Assembly: GCA_012295275.1 (NCBI GenBank)
Contig: CM022678.1
Span: 8,245,632-8,309,631, forward strand
DNA length: 64,000 nucleotides
Origin: Chrysomallon squamiferum
Taxonomy: Eukaryota > Mollusca > Gastropoda > Neomphalida > Peltospiridae
Direction: 5' to 3'
Shown here: piece by piece, positions 10,265 to 20,770 of the stretch
How the letters are laid out: the number at the start of each line of letters is the position of its first letter
Numbering within the stretch: position 1 is the first letter of the stretch
Program-made: the position numbers and the translations under genes
The notes under the pieces: generated by a model
Told to the model about the DNA's origin: nothing
What the model saw: only the letters and a program-made list of their open reading frames with translations
Databases searched by the model: none

Positions 10265-10519
10265 TTTTAGATACCATCTTGCAGGAAATATTTCGCACGA
10301 ACTCAACATTTAAAACGTTTTTCACCCCTGTGTATTTTTAATGTGACATTTTAGAACATCTCCTCGTGAGAAACATCTTGCTCAAACTTCATATTTGAAA
10401 GACTTCTCACCAGTTTGGATCTTTATGTGAAGTTTCATATTCGAACTCCGTCAAAAAAACATTTTGCACAAGCTTCACATTTAAAAGGCTTCTATCCATC
10501 ATGCATTTTCAGATAATAT
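10265..10519 (-). pseudogene. Decayed finger tail downstream of gene D
   Basis: Three finger remnants in shifting frames follow the stop of D, ending in the FKC-stop-VRAKYF signature at 10270-10320. The same tail follows E (19040-19258) and F (28755-28975), so the truncation predates the unit duplications. Confidence 0.75.
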
Positions 10520-12085
10520 TTAAAACTCTCCAGTATGGATCTTAATATGTCTTTTTAAACTCGTACGCTGATTGAAACTTTTTGCACAAGCTTCACATTT
10601 AAAAGGCTTCTCTCCAGTATGGATCTTAATATGTCTGTGTAAACTCGAACTCTGATTGAAACTTTTTGCACAAACTTCACATTTAAAAGGCTTCTCTCCA
10701 GTATGGATCTTCATATGACATTTTAAACTCGAACGCTGATTGAAACATTTTGCACAAACCTCACATTTAAAAGGTTTCTCTCCAGAGTGCACCATCATAT
10801 GTCGTTTTATATTTTCATGTAACGAGGAACATTTTCCACAAATCTCACATTTAAAAGGTTTCTTTCCAAGATGGACATTCATGTGATTTTTTAGATTAGA
10901 TCTGCATGAGAAACGTTTTGCACAAACCTCACATTTAAAAGGCTTCTCTCCATGAAAGACATTCATATGACATCTTAAACTCGAGCTCCCTGAGAAATAT
11001 TTTGCACAAACTTCACATTTAAAAGGCTTCTCTCCAGTATGGATGTTCATATGACCTTTTAAACTCGAACGCTGATTGAAACATTTTGCACAAACTTCAC
11101 ATTTAAAAGATTTCTCACCAGAGTGGACTATCATATGACGTTTTACACGTTCGGGTAGTGTGAAACATTTTGCACAAACCTCACATTTAAAAGGCTTCTC
11201 TCCAGTATGGACTCTCATATGATTTTTCACATATACTCTTTGTGAGAAACATTTACCACAGACTTCACATTTAAATGGTTTCTCATTAGCATGAAGCTTC
11301 ATGTGACATCTTAGATTCGATATATGTGAGAAACATTTTAAACAAATTTTACATTTAAAAGGTTTCTGTCCAGTATGGACTCTTATATGAAGTTTTACAT
11401 ATTCTCTTCGTGAGAAACATTTTGCACAAACTTCACATTTAAAAGGTTTCTCTCCAGAATGGATCTTAATATGTCTGTGTAAACTCGAACTCTGATTGAA
11501 ACATTTTGCACAAACTTCACATTTAAAAAGTTTCTCTCCAGTATGGATCTTCATATGACATTTTAAACTCGAACGCTGATTGAAACATTTTGCACAAACC
11601 TCACATTTAAAAGGCTTCTCTCCAGAGTGCACCATCATATGTCGTTTTATATTTTCATGTAACGTGAAACATTTTCCACAAATCTCACATTTAAAAGGTT
11701 TCTTTCCAAGATGGACATTCATGTGATTTTTTAGTTTATATCTGCATGAGAAACGTTTTGCACAAACCTCACATTTAAAAGGCTTCTCTCCAGTGTGGAC
11801 TCTCATATGATTTTTCACATATACTCTTTGTGAGAAACATTTTCCACAGACTTCACATTTAAATGGTTTCTCATTAGTATGAAGCTTCATGTGACATTTT
11901 AGATTCGAACTATGTGAGAAACCTTTTACACAAACTTCACATTTAAAAGGTTTCTGTCCAGTATGGACTCTTATATGATGTTTTACACATTCTCTTCGAG
12001 AGAAACATTTTGCACAAACTTCACATTTAAAAGGTTTCTCACCAGAATGGATGCTGAATAATTCTTGATTACTGTGATTTGCCAT
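10520..12085 (-). CDS. C2H2 zinc-finger protein D, 18 fingers
   Basis: Single-exon frame of 521 codons from the family start [18 protein letters not shown]. The frame is open 12 codons further, to an ATG at 12121, but that part overlaps a splice-acceptor-like TTTTCTAG (12109) and matches untranslated flank of paralogs, so I prefer 12085. Eighteen fingers follow, with CX2CX12HX3H spacing. Finger 13 (RCHMNVFHGEKP) has HX4H and lacks the linker Thr; finger 15 has Ser for the core Phe. Fingers 1-7 recur as 8-10 plus 14-17 with three extra fingers between, an in-frame block duplication. The frame ends HTGEF-stop where a deletion removed the final SHSSSIKYH finger seen in E and F. Presumed nuclear DNA-binding protein; no effector domain; targets unknown. 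Confidence 0.93.
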   Translation of the reverse strand: MANHSNQELFSIHSGEKPFKCEVCAKCFSRRECVKHHIRVHTGQKPFKCEVCVKGFSHSSNLKCHMKLHTNEKPFKCEVCGKCFSQRVYVKNHMRVHTGEKPFKCEVCAKRFSCRYKLKNHMNVHLGKKPFKCEICGKCFTLHENIKRHMMVHSGEKPFKCEVCAKCFNQRSSLKCHMKIHTGEKLFKCEVCAKCFNQSSSLHRHIKIHSGEKPFKCEVCAKCFSRREYVKLHIRVHTGQKPFKCKICLKCFSHISNLRCHMKLHANEKPFKCEVCGKCFSQRVYVKNHMRVHTGEKPFKCEVCAKCFTLPERVKRHMIVHSGEKSFKCEVCAKCFNQRSSLKGHMNIHTGEKPFKCEVCAKYFSGSSSLRCHMNVFHGEKPFKCEVCAKRFSCRSNLKNHMNVHLGKKPFKCEICGKCSSLHENIKRHMMVHSGEKPFKCEVCAKCFNQRSSLKCHMKIHTGEKPFKCEVCAKSFNQSSSLHRHIKIHTGEKPFKCEACAKSFNQRTSLKRHIKIHTGEF

Positions 12086-12440
12086 GTTAATTTTTATATT
12101 TCCTATTTCTAGAAAATTCATTCCATATAGACATCACATTATATCTCTTTCTCTCTGATGTGAACTTTATTTCATTAGTTTACTATAATTATATCGATGT
12201 GTTTTGAATGTAATGTAGCGTGATATCAATCACAGAGTGAATTAACAGTGCTAAAGTGTACAGGGGATTTTTGTTATACCAACAATTTGTAATTTGACGG
12301 AATTTATCTCACTTCACGTTTTATTCCCTTTCGTCAAGGTCCTGAATCCTGGTTCTTACTTTCTTATTTCTGAAAATATATAACAGAAATAAAGTGGCAT
12401 ATTTTATTCAAGTGTATAATTTTAAACAATAGATTCTATT
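12086..12440 (-). promoter_or_regulatory. Conserved 5' flank with acceptor and fossil finger
   Basis: Present in recognisable form before every ZNF start on the minus strand. Closest to the ATG: ATATAAAAATTAAC, then an acceptor-like TTTTCTAG at about 12109, then a fossil Cys-pair codon set (tgtgatgtctatatg; the second Cys is now Tyr in D but kept in F, I and K). Farther out are TTCATTAGTTTAC and a GTGTTTTGAATGTAATGT stretch. It is probably the end of a 5' intron. Confidence 0.5.
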
Positions 12441-12449
12441 TAATTACAA

Positions 12450-12770
12450 ATTAATTTCATTCTAAGACTGTACTTTTTGAAAATCCTATGTTTACTTGCA
12501 ATTTTGGAGTACGGCAAGAACAAAATCTGTCATGTGTTTCGATTTGATTCTATATAAATGATGCAGTAATATTTTCAGCTAAGACAATTGTGAAGGTATT
12601 CTATCAGTAACAGATTATTACTTTTTAATATTATTTATTTTTATTTTTTTTTCAAACAACGTCAATGTACTTCACGTTATTGTCATTTTATTTATTTTTT
12701 ATTATTCTACCGTACTATTAAAAGAAATGAGTTACAACACTAACTACGATCGTTTCAATTACACGAAACC
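12450..12770 (+). mobile_element. LINE RT fragment, motif B (first)
   Basis: Plus-strand frame FGVRQEQNLSCVSI, stop, FYINDAVIF matches the RT motif-B region (G-RQGxxLSPxLF-xxxND). It sits about 0.4 kb upstream of the ZNF start in divergent orientation. Equivalents lie at about 20.5, 30.4, 45.4, 47.1, 50.1 and 60.8 kb. Confidence 0.75.
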
Positions 12771-12813
12771 TGGGAAACCTGGAAGTCAAAACTTAATGTA
12801 TCTCAGAAAAAGC

Positions 12814-12927
12814 TTATGGATACTCATATGGATGTTTGAAGTGTAGTCGTTTTGCACAAACTTCACATTTAAAAGGTTTCTTACCAGTATGGATGCTGAA
12901 TAATTATTCGTTACTATGAGTTTCTAT
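12814..12927 (-). pseudogene. Orphan ZNF leader relic upstream of D
   Basis: The start codon has become ATA and codon 8 is a stop, but the rest ([34 protein letters not shown], stop) is clear. It is the equivalent of the open relics at 20771 and 30705 and has its own RT fragment upstream (13170-13740). Confidence 0.8.
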
Positions 12928-13169
12928 GTTAATTTTTATATGCTCATTTTCAGAAAATTTATTCCATACAGATTTGACATTTAAACCTTTTCTCTCTGCT
13001 ATAAATTCCTATTTTTTTGTTATTTGATGGAATTCTTTTTCTCACTTCACATTTTATCCCGATTTGTGATTGTTGCTATTTATTTATTTCGGAAAATAAT
13101 AAACTAACTACTTAAAGCAGTAGAGGAGATACAATATTTTAAATCACGTATTTTATTCAAGTACGTAAT

Positions 13170-13740
13170 TTTATTTAATTATAAAATTGATACATTTTTA
13201 CACTACATTTTCAAAATCACGTTTTCTTTCAATTTTCGAGTAAGACAAGAAAAAAATGTGTCATCTTTTTCATTTTCATTATACATAAATGATGTAGTAT
13301 CGTTTTCCGTACGAAAATGGTGACGGTTTTCGATCAGTAACATATGTATTTATGAAACTCGTTAATGTACTTTAAGTTATCTATGTGTTTTTTGCTTGTA
13401 GATCATTAAATAAACAAAATAAAAACCAGAAAACACACAAAGAAAAACCGGGTGATTGATAACATCTACTAGATTGTTTTGAAATACACTGGGAAACCTG
13501 AAAGATGTATAATAATAAGGAAACAGAAATTTTTACTCTAGACAAATATTTGGAATTGATTTAGTTAGAGCTGAATCCTTCGTAGATACCAAGAAAGATT
13601 CAATGAAGCTCTACAGTTTTCTGTACTAAAACAAGATATCGAGAAATAAGTTTATAAATTTACTGTCAGATTTGAACAACAACATTATAAAACCTACATT
13701 ACTGTACGGAGGATGTGAAATTATGGGATTTTAGTAAGTT
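13170..13740 (+). mobile_element. LINE RT fragment, motif B to YGCEIWGF (second)
   Basis: Reads RVRQEKNVSSFSFSLYINDV near 13225, then in other frames a KYLG/SFVDTKKDS-like stretch near 13570, and KPTLLYGGCEIMGF at 13690-13735. Collinear copies are at 21140-21730, 31070-31540 and 50110-50690. Confidence 0.75.
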
Positions 13741-13793
13741 AATATATCTGGAAAAACAAAACTTTGAATTACATAAAAATTTAATTATAATAA

Positions 13794-13794
<1 letters not shown>

Positions 13795-13829
<35 letters not shown>
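13795..13829. repeat. Poly-A run
   Basis: About 34 A residues after the plus-strand RT fragment. The equivalent site in units 2 and 3 has only a short A- or C-rich run, so its length is unstable. Confidence 0.9.
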
Positions 13830-13830
<1 letters not shown>

Positions 13831-14559
13831 AAATAAATTACTTCCTCGAAGATTTGTTACAGTTGTTTCTTGAATGCATTTATCAAAAATACTGTAGAAG
13901 AAAGGATTTATTAAATGTATCAGTTAATGTCCGTGCTTTAATGGAAATTGAATTTTAATGAATATTAATTATTCAGCTGTAATATCGTACTGGACATTCT
14001 CAATATTGCTGATTGTACGTAATTATAGAAATGCATGTCATAATACACAGTACAGTATTACTGAATGTACAATGTCCTGAACATATACACGTTTATCTAT
14101 CTACTAAGCAAAAACAAATCTCATAGTAGTTAGTACTTTTAGTGTTAGTAGTTGTTAATAATTTTAGTCTCGTAGTATTTGTAGTGTTAGTAGTACTTAG
14201 TACTAGTTGCTAGCAGTATTTGATGCCATAGTAATAAAACTGGTCTCAGTGTTAATACAATTTTAGTTAAAATTAAAGAATTAAAAACAATGAAATCAGT
14301 TTCCATTTCTTTTTCTCTTTTATTAAATATATTCAAATCTAACCAAGTACAAAGTTTCACTTATCAAACCTGCAGCATTAATTGTTTTCAGTCTCAAGAC
14401 TGCATCTATTTTATTGGCCATAATTAGCACTTACAATATCTTTTGAAAGAAGACAAGAAATTTCTTTCTCTGTAGACAGCAATGCGATCAGTATTGAGAA
14501 CACATAAACTAAATCCAATTTAAACACTATTTTCTGTAGTGATACAAAACATATTAAAT
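13830..14559. other. Intergenic, TAG/GTT-rich, no gene
   Basis: Collinear with 21800-22440 and 31620-32450. It contains a degenerate GTAGT run (14125-14225) and the shared stretch tgatgccatagtaataaaactgg. No coding region is supported. Confidence 0.6.
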
Positions 14560-15610
14560 TTTATTTAACCCACAAAACTGATTCTCTCAATGACAAGTTT
14601 ATACAAAAGTGTATTGCTTTTCCTTCCAGAAAAGAAATGTTGAAATGTGATTGTATTTGGTCTAAGTGTATAATAATATATATTCACTTCTCTCAGAAAG
14701 AGAAAAATGTACAGCAAAAATATAGTAGAACTCATCACCAATATCAGAATTACATAAAAGATATTCAGTCTTCCCTTTCAATTTTAAACAATCTACCAGA
14801 TACCACAGGAAGTTTGACATTACTGGTTCTATATTTACAAAATGCTTCACTGGCAGCTGTAACTGATAATATTCTAATTTAAACTGACCTTTAAACATTC
14901 TGTTATAAATTCCTTTTGATGACTCAAGTTTATTTTTATTCCATTTTAGTAAGAACTGACTACAAAATTCTTTTAACTGCATTTTATAATCAAAAGACAT
15001 TCACTTGCACATATAAATATATCTTACCTAAACCACATTCATCCATTATAGCTTTTATACAAGATAACCAAGAACTTGATATATTATTTAAATTAATAAC
15101 AACATTGAAATCACACCAAATAATTTAAACTCTTTGCAGTTAATATAATATATATATATAGTTGCACATAATGCCTTTCAACTGTATCTAAATTAATAAA
15201 CCCGAGATTTCAGATCCATGTAATTATTTATTTTTTTACAAACTTGTAAAAGAAATGTGAGAGTCAAGTAATAAACTGAATTCTCTACATTTTTTAATAT
15301 ACCAAACACTGCTTTTCAACATCAGCTGATTAAATCTGTTTAAATATTTGCAGATCCAGATTTACTTAAATCAAGCAAGAGGTATTTAACCTCGGTAACA
15401 ATTTCTACCTCCATATTATTAGATATAAATCTAAATGTATTTGTTTTTAGAATCTTAATTTTTAAGTAGAACTACTCACTGCACAACTGCTTACCAGTAA
15501 AGTGATAAACTTTACAACAGTAGTGATAACCTCTTAACAATAAAATAGGATATGCTGAAATCAATACAACATTCTTTTGTTTCTTTTACTTTATGTTAGA
15601 AATATAAACT
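14560..15610 (-). mobile_element. LINE RT C-terminal fragment, unit 1
   Basis: Minus-strand frames give KSSKGIYNRMFKGQFKL-like sequence (ESSKGIYNRMFKGQFKLEYY in the best frame) and LCNSDIGDEF-YIF. These match the C-terminal domain of the mollusc-type LINE (SSKGxxYRxFK and GDEFHYLFEC landmarks). A one-copy version of the 65-bp segment that expanded at 35 kb lies at about 14775-14840. The 112-codon frame 14662-15000 is the longest surviving piece, with internal frameshifts. Confidence 0.8.
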
Positions 15611-16149
15611 GTTCTAAAAACAAGATATTAATAGATTTCCATATATACTATAGTTCATTCCTGTATTCGAAAACCAATTTTCACCCCAAATGTCGCATAT
15701 ATGTATGTTTATATATAGAGAGCGAGAGAAGATCATATTATAAACATACATATGTAATTTATACATGTTACATATGTCTATAACTTCATCTCAATTCCGT
15801 CATAACATTCCAACATTTATAGTTGGTGATATAGGCACTGTACAGAATTTAAATAAAGTGATTAAACATCTGATATGTCAGTTATTTAGAAGATGGGTTG
15901 TAAAACTGACAGGTTCCCTGACATTATATAGTCTACACTGGTAACTAAGTGGAATTATATGCATGTTAAGTTAAAACTATTACTATCTTAATTTGTTTAA
16001 AATATTTATCATGACCACAGAAATACTAACACCATAACCAAAAAGATTTCATTTTCAAACCTTCATTAAATTTTCTTGATTATGTTCTTTCATTTAGTTT
16101 ATATTTGATATAGAGGTAATTCCTACAGCTTGACTAACAGGAAATGTAG
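15611..16149. other. Spacer between divergent LINE fragments
   Basis: Collinear with 24545-25080, 34600-34915 and 37110-37500. It includes a shared ttaaataaagnnagtgatcaaacanctga stretch. Comparison with 61.6 kb suggests that part of it is decayed RT sequence on the minus strand. No gene is seen. Confidence 0.5.
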
Positions 16150-16880
16150 GAAATACAAGAACTGAGGCTTATCTGTACTAATACCAAGAGATTAGACTGG
16201 TAAGATGTTTGAGAATATTATTTACATCCATCATTAAGTGTGACAGTATTGTCTGATCAAACTGAATTAGAATGTTGTTTTTGAGAAGAATCCTATATAA
16301 AATATGATTTCCATTAATTTACGAAAAGGAAATAAGAAAATATGTACCATGCTTTAAAAATTTGGAAGGAGCATTTGATTCAGTATGAAATTTATAAAGA
16401 TATCCCATAGAGAAATTCTGGTGAAAGACCTTTACCATGTTAATGTACATGAAGTTATTTGCATTGTTAATTACTTTTGATACAGAAATTATAACACAAG
16501 CTAAATACCTTGGTCTTGTCTTAAGTCAGTCTGGATCCTTTGTAAATACCAAGAAATATTTAATCAGCTGAATTCAAAGCCATTTTTCCTGCACCGAGAA
16601 AAGAAAAATGTTGAGAATTTAATGTTTGAACTGACAAGATTGTAAAACATATATTAGTGTATAGATGTCATCATATTTTAAAAGCTATAACAACTTTATC
16701 TGTCTTAAAAGAATATTATGTGATCAGTTGTTATAAATATGGAATAGTAATGAATTTGAATGATCTGAATGTGAGAAGACAGTCATTGAAACCAATGACC
16801 TGCTACATCCCGTACGTTAAATAAAAACAATAGTTACACATTTTCAGTAGAGTAGTTTATGCAGTCGACGTTTAACCGTG
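16150..16880 (+). mobile_element. LINE RT fragment, plus strand, unit 1
   Basis: Broken frames include FEGAFDSV (RT motif A area, about 16365-16385), ITQAKYLGLVLSQSGSFVNTKK at 16490-16560 and KIVKHILVYRCHHI. This is the same LINE as at 14.6 kb in the opposite orientation. It is followed by a CE copy. Confidence 0.75.
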
Positions 16881-16959
16881 AGAAAATATTTCTATTAATT
16901 TCCATTTGACTGAAAATGATTTAATTAGTTCGATGCTGTATGTAAGTAACAATAAAAAG

Positions 16960-17140
16960 TACTACGGCTATCATTAACAGACTTTACTAGAAAAAACGAT
17001 TATAGGTACACAACATAAATTAAAAAAAAAAAACACCACGTCACTATTTAACACAAGACGAATTATCTTGATGTTTTGCGAAAAATTACAGCAAATGTCT
17101 TCTAGATTGCCTGACGCACTTCTTCGGAACGGCAACAAAA
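16960..17140 (-). promoter_or_regulatory. CE copy 3, internally deleted
   Basis: Has the ends of the element (cgattataggtacacaac and cttcggaacggcaaca) but lacks the central run-of-G/AGATAAACC core, the GCGCGC segment and the donor-like GTAAGAAT. If CE is a first exon, gene D has lost its own. The same short junction (gcctgacgcacttcttcggaacgg) also occurs at 26060, just before a full CE half. Confidence 0.45.
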
Positions 17141-17159
17141 AGGATTAACGGCAAAAACT

Positions 17160-17758
17160 GCACAGGAATCCTGGACAAAAAATTAGTAGTAGTAGAAAAG
17201 GTAGCAGCAGTTACCATATTTGTACTGTTGGTAGAAGTTGTCGAAATAGTTGTAGTATATGCAGTGGTTTTAGTAGATGTCACAACAGTCGTATTTGTTA
17301 GAGCAGTTATAAAATGTTACATAAAATTAAACAATAAAAATACTGAACAAAATATTCATGGTTTGCTTTTTCTTTTTATTTCACAAAATTTAATAATCTT
17401 TTATATAGTTAATATGAAAATTAATATTGTCACAAAATAATCTCGACTACATAGATATTAATCATAGAATCGAGAACTTTAAAGTAAAACGCATTCACTG
17501 TCAACTCACTTCTAGAGTCGTCATAAAAATAATTAACCATCAATCATCTACTTAATGTTTAACATTTAAAAGATTTCTCACCGCTATGCTCCTGGATATG
17601 ACACTTTAAATTTGTTTATTTATCCATAGCAGGTTCGTTTGTTTAAACTGTAATGAGTGTGTTCTCACTATGGCAGTAAATGCTAATAAAGTGTCGTTAA
17701 TGCTTGAGTCTTCTATAACGTTTCTTTCCTAACTTTAATATAGAAAGTTTGCCACTGT

Positions 17759-17761
<3 letters not shown>
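17160..17761. other. GTA-rich flank with a finger relic
   Basis: 17180-17340 matches 26880-27040 and 39410-39550. A Thr- or Val-rich frame on either strand here is only the GTA repeat. At 17565-17625 a minus-strand finger fragment (EKSFKC-like, HISRSIAVR) remains, a shorter equivalent of the relic at 27255. Confidence 0.5.

Positions 17762-17804
<43 letters not shown>
17762..17804. repeat. (TA)n microsatellite at unit boundary
   Basis: About 42 bp of TA before the second copy of the unit. Confidence 0.95.
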
Positions 17805-19039
17805 ACTGCCAATCCACAAGAACGATAATGGTACCACGTTGAAATTTTTAATATCTCCAATCAGTGAATTGACATCTTAAAGTCCAGAAATCTTGACTCT
17901 TACAGAACATTTCTTAACTTTTGTCTTCATTTACAGGCTGTAAAATACTTCAATTTAGATACGATATATTTTTCATGCTTTGGATTAAATTTTGATCATT
18001 TAATTAATGAGACATTACACGCTATTACTGAAGACTCCCGGAATAAAAAATAGTAAAATGTCTAGTTTATATTCAGATCTAAACTACTCCTGTTTATTTT
18101 GAACACAGCCTAATCATTTACTGGTATCCGGAACTGTTAAAACTGATCCTAACGTGTGTGTCTACATGCCTTTATTATGTTTGTATCTGTGTTCATCTGT
18201 GTGTGTCTTTATATAATTTTATTTATCTGTATACATTTGTATTCCATGGGAAATCTTCCTAAATTCAGTTTGCACATAGGTGAAATCGCCGTATACTGCC
18301 AGTTCAACGAAATGCTGCTTAACATGACTGTATCATTTAAACACCTATATATTAGAGTCATTGTTTTTTACATTTTATTTTGAAATTAGCATCAAAGGAT
18401 GCATTTGAATTTATTTCCGTATTTCGCTGTTTTCTATATTTGTGAAATGAAGAAGACCTAGGTTCTCACAATGAACATGTAGTGTACATGATTATTGTAA
18501 GTTACTAAAACAGTCATTTGAAACAAAATACAGCACCAGTATTAGTATTTGAGCGGATGGTTACAGTAAATACACATATACATAATTACAAATACCAAAA
18601 TAGTACAAATACAAAAAAAGAGACCATAATATGAACCCATTCAGAGAAAAACATAGACAGAGACAAACATTGTTTCTTAAATTAAGATAATCTGTTATAA
18701 TAATAACAAGGAATTGATGAAAGTTGGCATGAAGTCTAATATCCACTTCCCTGATGTTTTAGTAATAGCAGTGGTAGTACTAGTAGAAAAAGCAGTAATA
18801 ATACAGTAAAGGCAGTAATAATACTACTGCTAGTAGTAGGAGTAGTTAGTAGTTCAGTTTCAGATTTGTTATCAGTCAAACTAATCAGAAGTCGTTTTCT
18901 TCATTACCTTTTCTTAAAAGTTGTTTATTACAAAATAGTATTATATTTTATGGTTACTATTTGACAACAAATCACTTTTATTTTCAGTTATCATCAGTCA
19001 TTTCTAAAACGTTTCTAATAAAATCCAAACATCGTGTGA
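17805..19039. repeat. 3' flank of gene E, unit copy 2
   Basis: Collinear with 9088-10264. A GTA-rich run lies at 18760-18850. No gene; short frames across it are shared flank sequence. Confidence 0.65.
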
Positions 19040-19258
19040 TATTTTAGATACCACCTTGCAGGAAATATTTCGCACGAACTCAACATTCAAAACATTTCTC
19101 ACCCCTGTGTATTTTTATGTGACATTTTGGAACATCTCCTCGTGAGAAATATCTTGCTCAAACTTCACATTTGAAAGACATCTCACCAGTTTGGATCTTT
19201 ATCTGATTCCAACTCCGTGAATAAAACATTTTGCACAAGCTTCACATTTAAAAGCTTT
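19040..19258 (-). pseudogene. Decayed finger tail downstream of gene E
   Basis: Right after the TAG of E the frame continues KAFKCEACAKCFIHGVGIR and then stops, followed by frameshifted finger remnants. Nearly identical to the tail after F. Confidence 0.8.
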
Positions 19259-20062
19259 CTATCTATCATGTATTTTCACATGATATTTAATGCTCGAACT
19301 GTGTGAGAAACATTTTGCACAAACTTCACATTTAAAAGGCTTCTCTCCAGTATGGATCTTCATATGACTTTTTAAATTCGAACTCTGATTGAAACTTTTT
19401 GCACAAACTTCACATTTAAAAGGCTTCTCTCCAGTATGGATCTTCATATGACATTTTAAACTCGAACGCTGATTGAAAAATTTTGCACAAACCTCACATT
19501 TAAAAGGTTTCTCTCCAGAGTGCACCATCATATGTCGTTTTATATTTTCAAGTAACGTGTAACATTTTCCACAAATCTCACATTTAAAAGGCTTCTTTCC
19601 AATATGAACATTCATGTGACTTTTTAGATTAGATCTGCACGAGAAACATTTTGCACAAACCTCACATTTGAAAGGCTTCTCTCCATGAAATACATTCATA
19701 TGACATCTTAAACTCGAGCTCCCTGAGAAATATTTTGCACAAACTTCACATTTAAAAGGCTTCTCTCCAGTATGGACTTTCATATGATCTTCCAAACTTT
19801 CTCTTTGTGAGAAACATTTTCGACAGACTTCACATTTAAAAGATTTCTCTTTAGTGTGGTGCTTCATGTGACGTTTTAGATTCGAACTATGTGAGAAACA
19901 TTTTACACAAATTTCACATTTAAAAGGTTTCTGTCCAGTATGGATTCTCATATGATTTTTTACATTGACCCTTTGTGAGAAACATTTTGCACAAACTTCA
20001 CATTTAAAAGATTTCTTACCAGAATGGATGCTGAATAATTTTTGATTACTGTGAGTTGACAT
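19259..20062 (-). CDS. C2H2 zinc-finger protein E, 9 fingers
   Basis: 267 codons from [18 protein letters not shown] to HDR-stop. Nine fingers, all with four zinc ligands. Helix segments in order: SQRVNVKN, SHSSNLKR, SQRESLED, SGSSSLRC, SCRSNLKS, TLLENIKR, NQRSSLKC, NQSSNLKS, SHSSSIKY. Finger 4 has HX4H with a shortened linker (NVFHGEKP). Fingers 4-9 correspond one-to-one to F 6-11, while fingers 1-3 differ at contact positions. An acceptor-like TTTTCTAG precedes the ATG by about 27 bases. Presumed nuclear DNA-binding protein; target and expression unknown. Confidence 0.93.
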   Translation of the reverse strand: MSTHSNQKLFSIHSGKKSFKCEVCAKCFSQRVNVKNHMRIHTGQKPFKCEICVKCFSHSSNLKRHMKHHTKEKSFKCEVCRKCFSQRESLEDHMKVHTGEKPFKCEVCAKYFSGSSSLRCHMNVFHGEKPFKCEVCAKCFSCRSNLKSHMNVHIGKKPFKCEICGKCYTLLENIKRHMMVHSGEKPFKCEVCAKFFNQRSSLKCHMKIHTGEKPFKCEVCAKSFNQSSNLKSHMKIHTGEKPFKCEVCAKCFSHSSSIKYHVKIHDR

Positions 20063-20449
20063 GTTAATTTTTAAATTTCTTATTTCTAGAAAATTAATTC
20101 CTTACAGACATCACGTTTTCTCTACTATAGTTATATCTTAGAAGAAGATTCACAAATCAGATGTATTTTGAATGTAATGTTACGTGATATCAAACACAGA
20201 GTGAATTCACAGTGCTAAAGTGTACAGGGTATATTTCTTATACCAACAATTTCTAATTTGACGGAATTATTTTTCTCACTTCGCGTTTTATTCCGTTTCG
20301 TCAAGGTCCTGAATTCTGGTTCTTACTTTCTTATTTCTGAAAATATATAACAGAAATAAGAGACTAAGGGAATGCTATATTTCAACTGGTATATTTTATT
20401 CAAGTATGTAATTTTAAACAATAGATTCTATTTAATTACAAATTAATTT

Positions 20450-20770
20450 CATTCTAAGACTGTACTTTTTGAAAATCCTATGTTTACTTGCAATTTTGGA
20501 GTACGGCAAGAAGAAAATCTGTCATGTATTTCGATTTGATTCTACATAAATGATGCAGTAATATGTTGAGCTAAGACACTTGTGAAGGTATTCTATCACT
20601 GACAAATTATTACTTTTTATTATTAAACAACGTTAATGTACATCTCCTTATTTTAATTTAATTTTTTTTTTTTTTTATTTCTGTACCGTTCTAATAAAAG
20701 AAATGATTTACAACACTAACTACGATCGTTTCAATTACACTGGGAAACCTGAAGTTAAAATTTAATGCAT
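20450..20770 (+). mobile_element. LINE RT fragment, motif B, upstream of E
   Basis: Collinear with 12450-12770 (tttggagtacggcaagaaga, then an ND-like motif). Divergent from gene E, about 0.4 kb from its start. Confidence 0.7.

Noticed and set aside
14637-14882. 81-codon plus-strand frame
   Set aside because: Antisense of the LINE C-terminal domain; the minus strand carries the recognisable motifs.
17086-17283. Thr/Ser-rich minus frame, mucin-like
   Set aside because: It is a translation of the degenerate GTA repeat running into CE sequence; the equivalent tracts near 26.9 and 39.4 kb give no matching frame.
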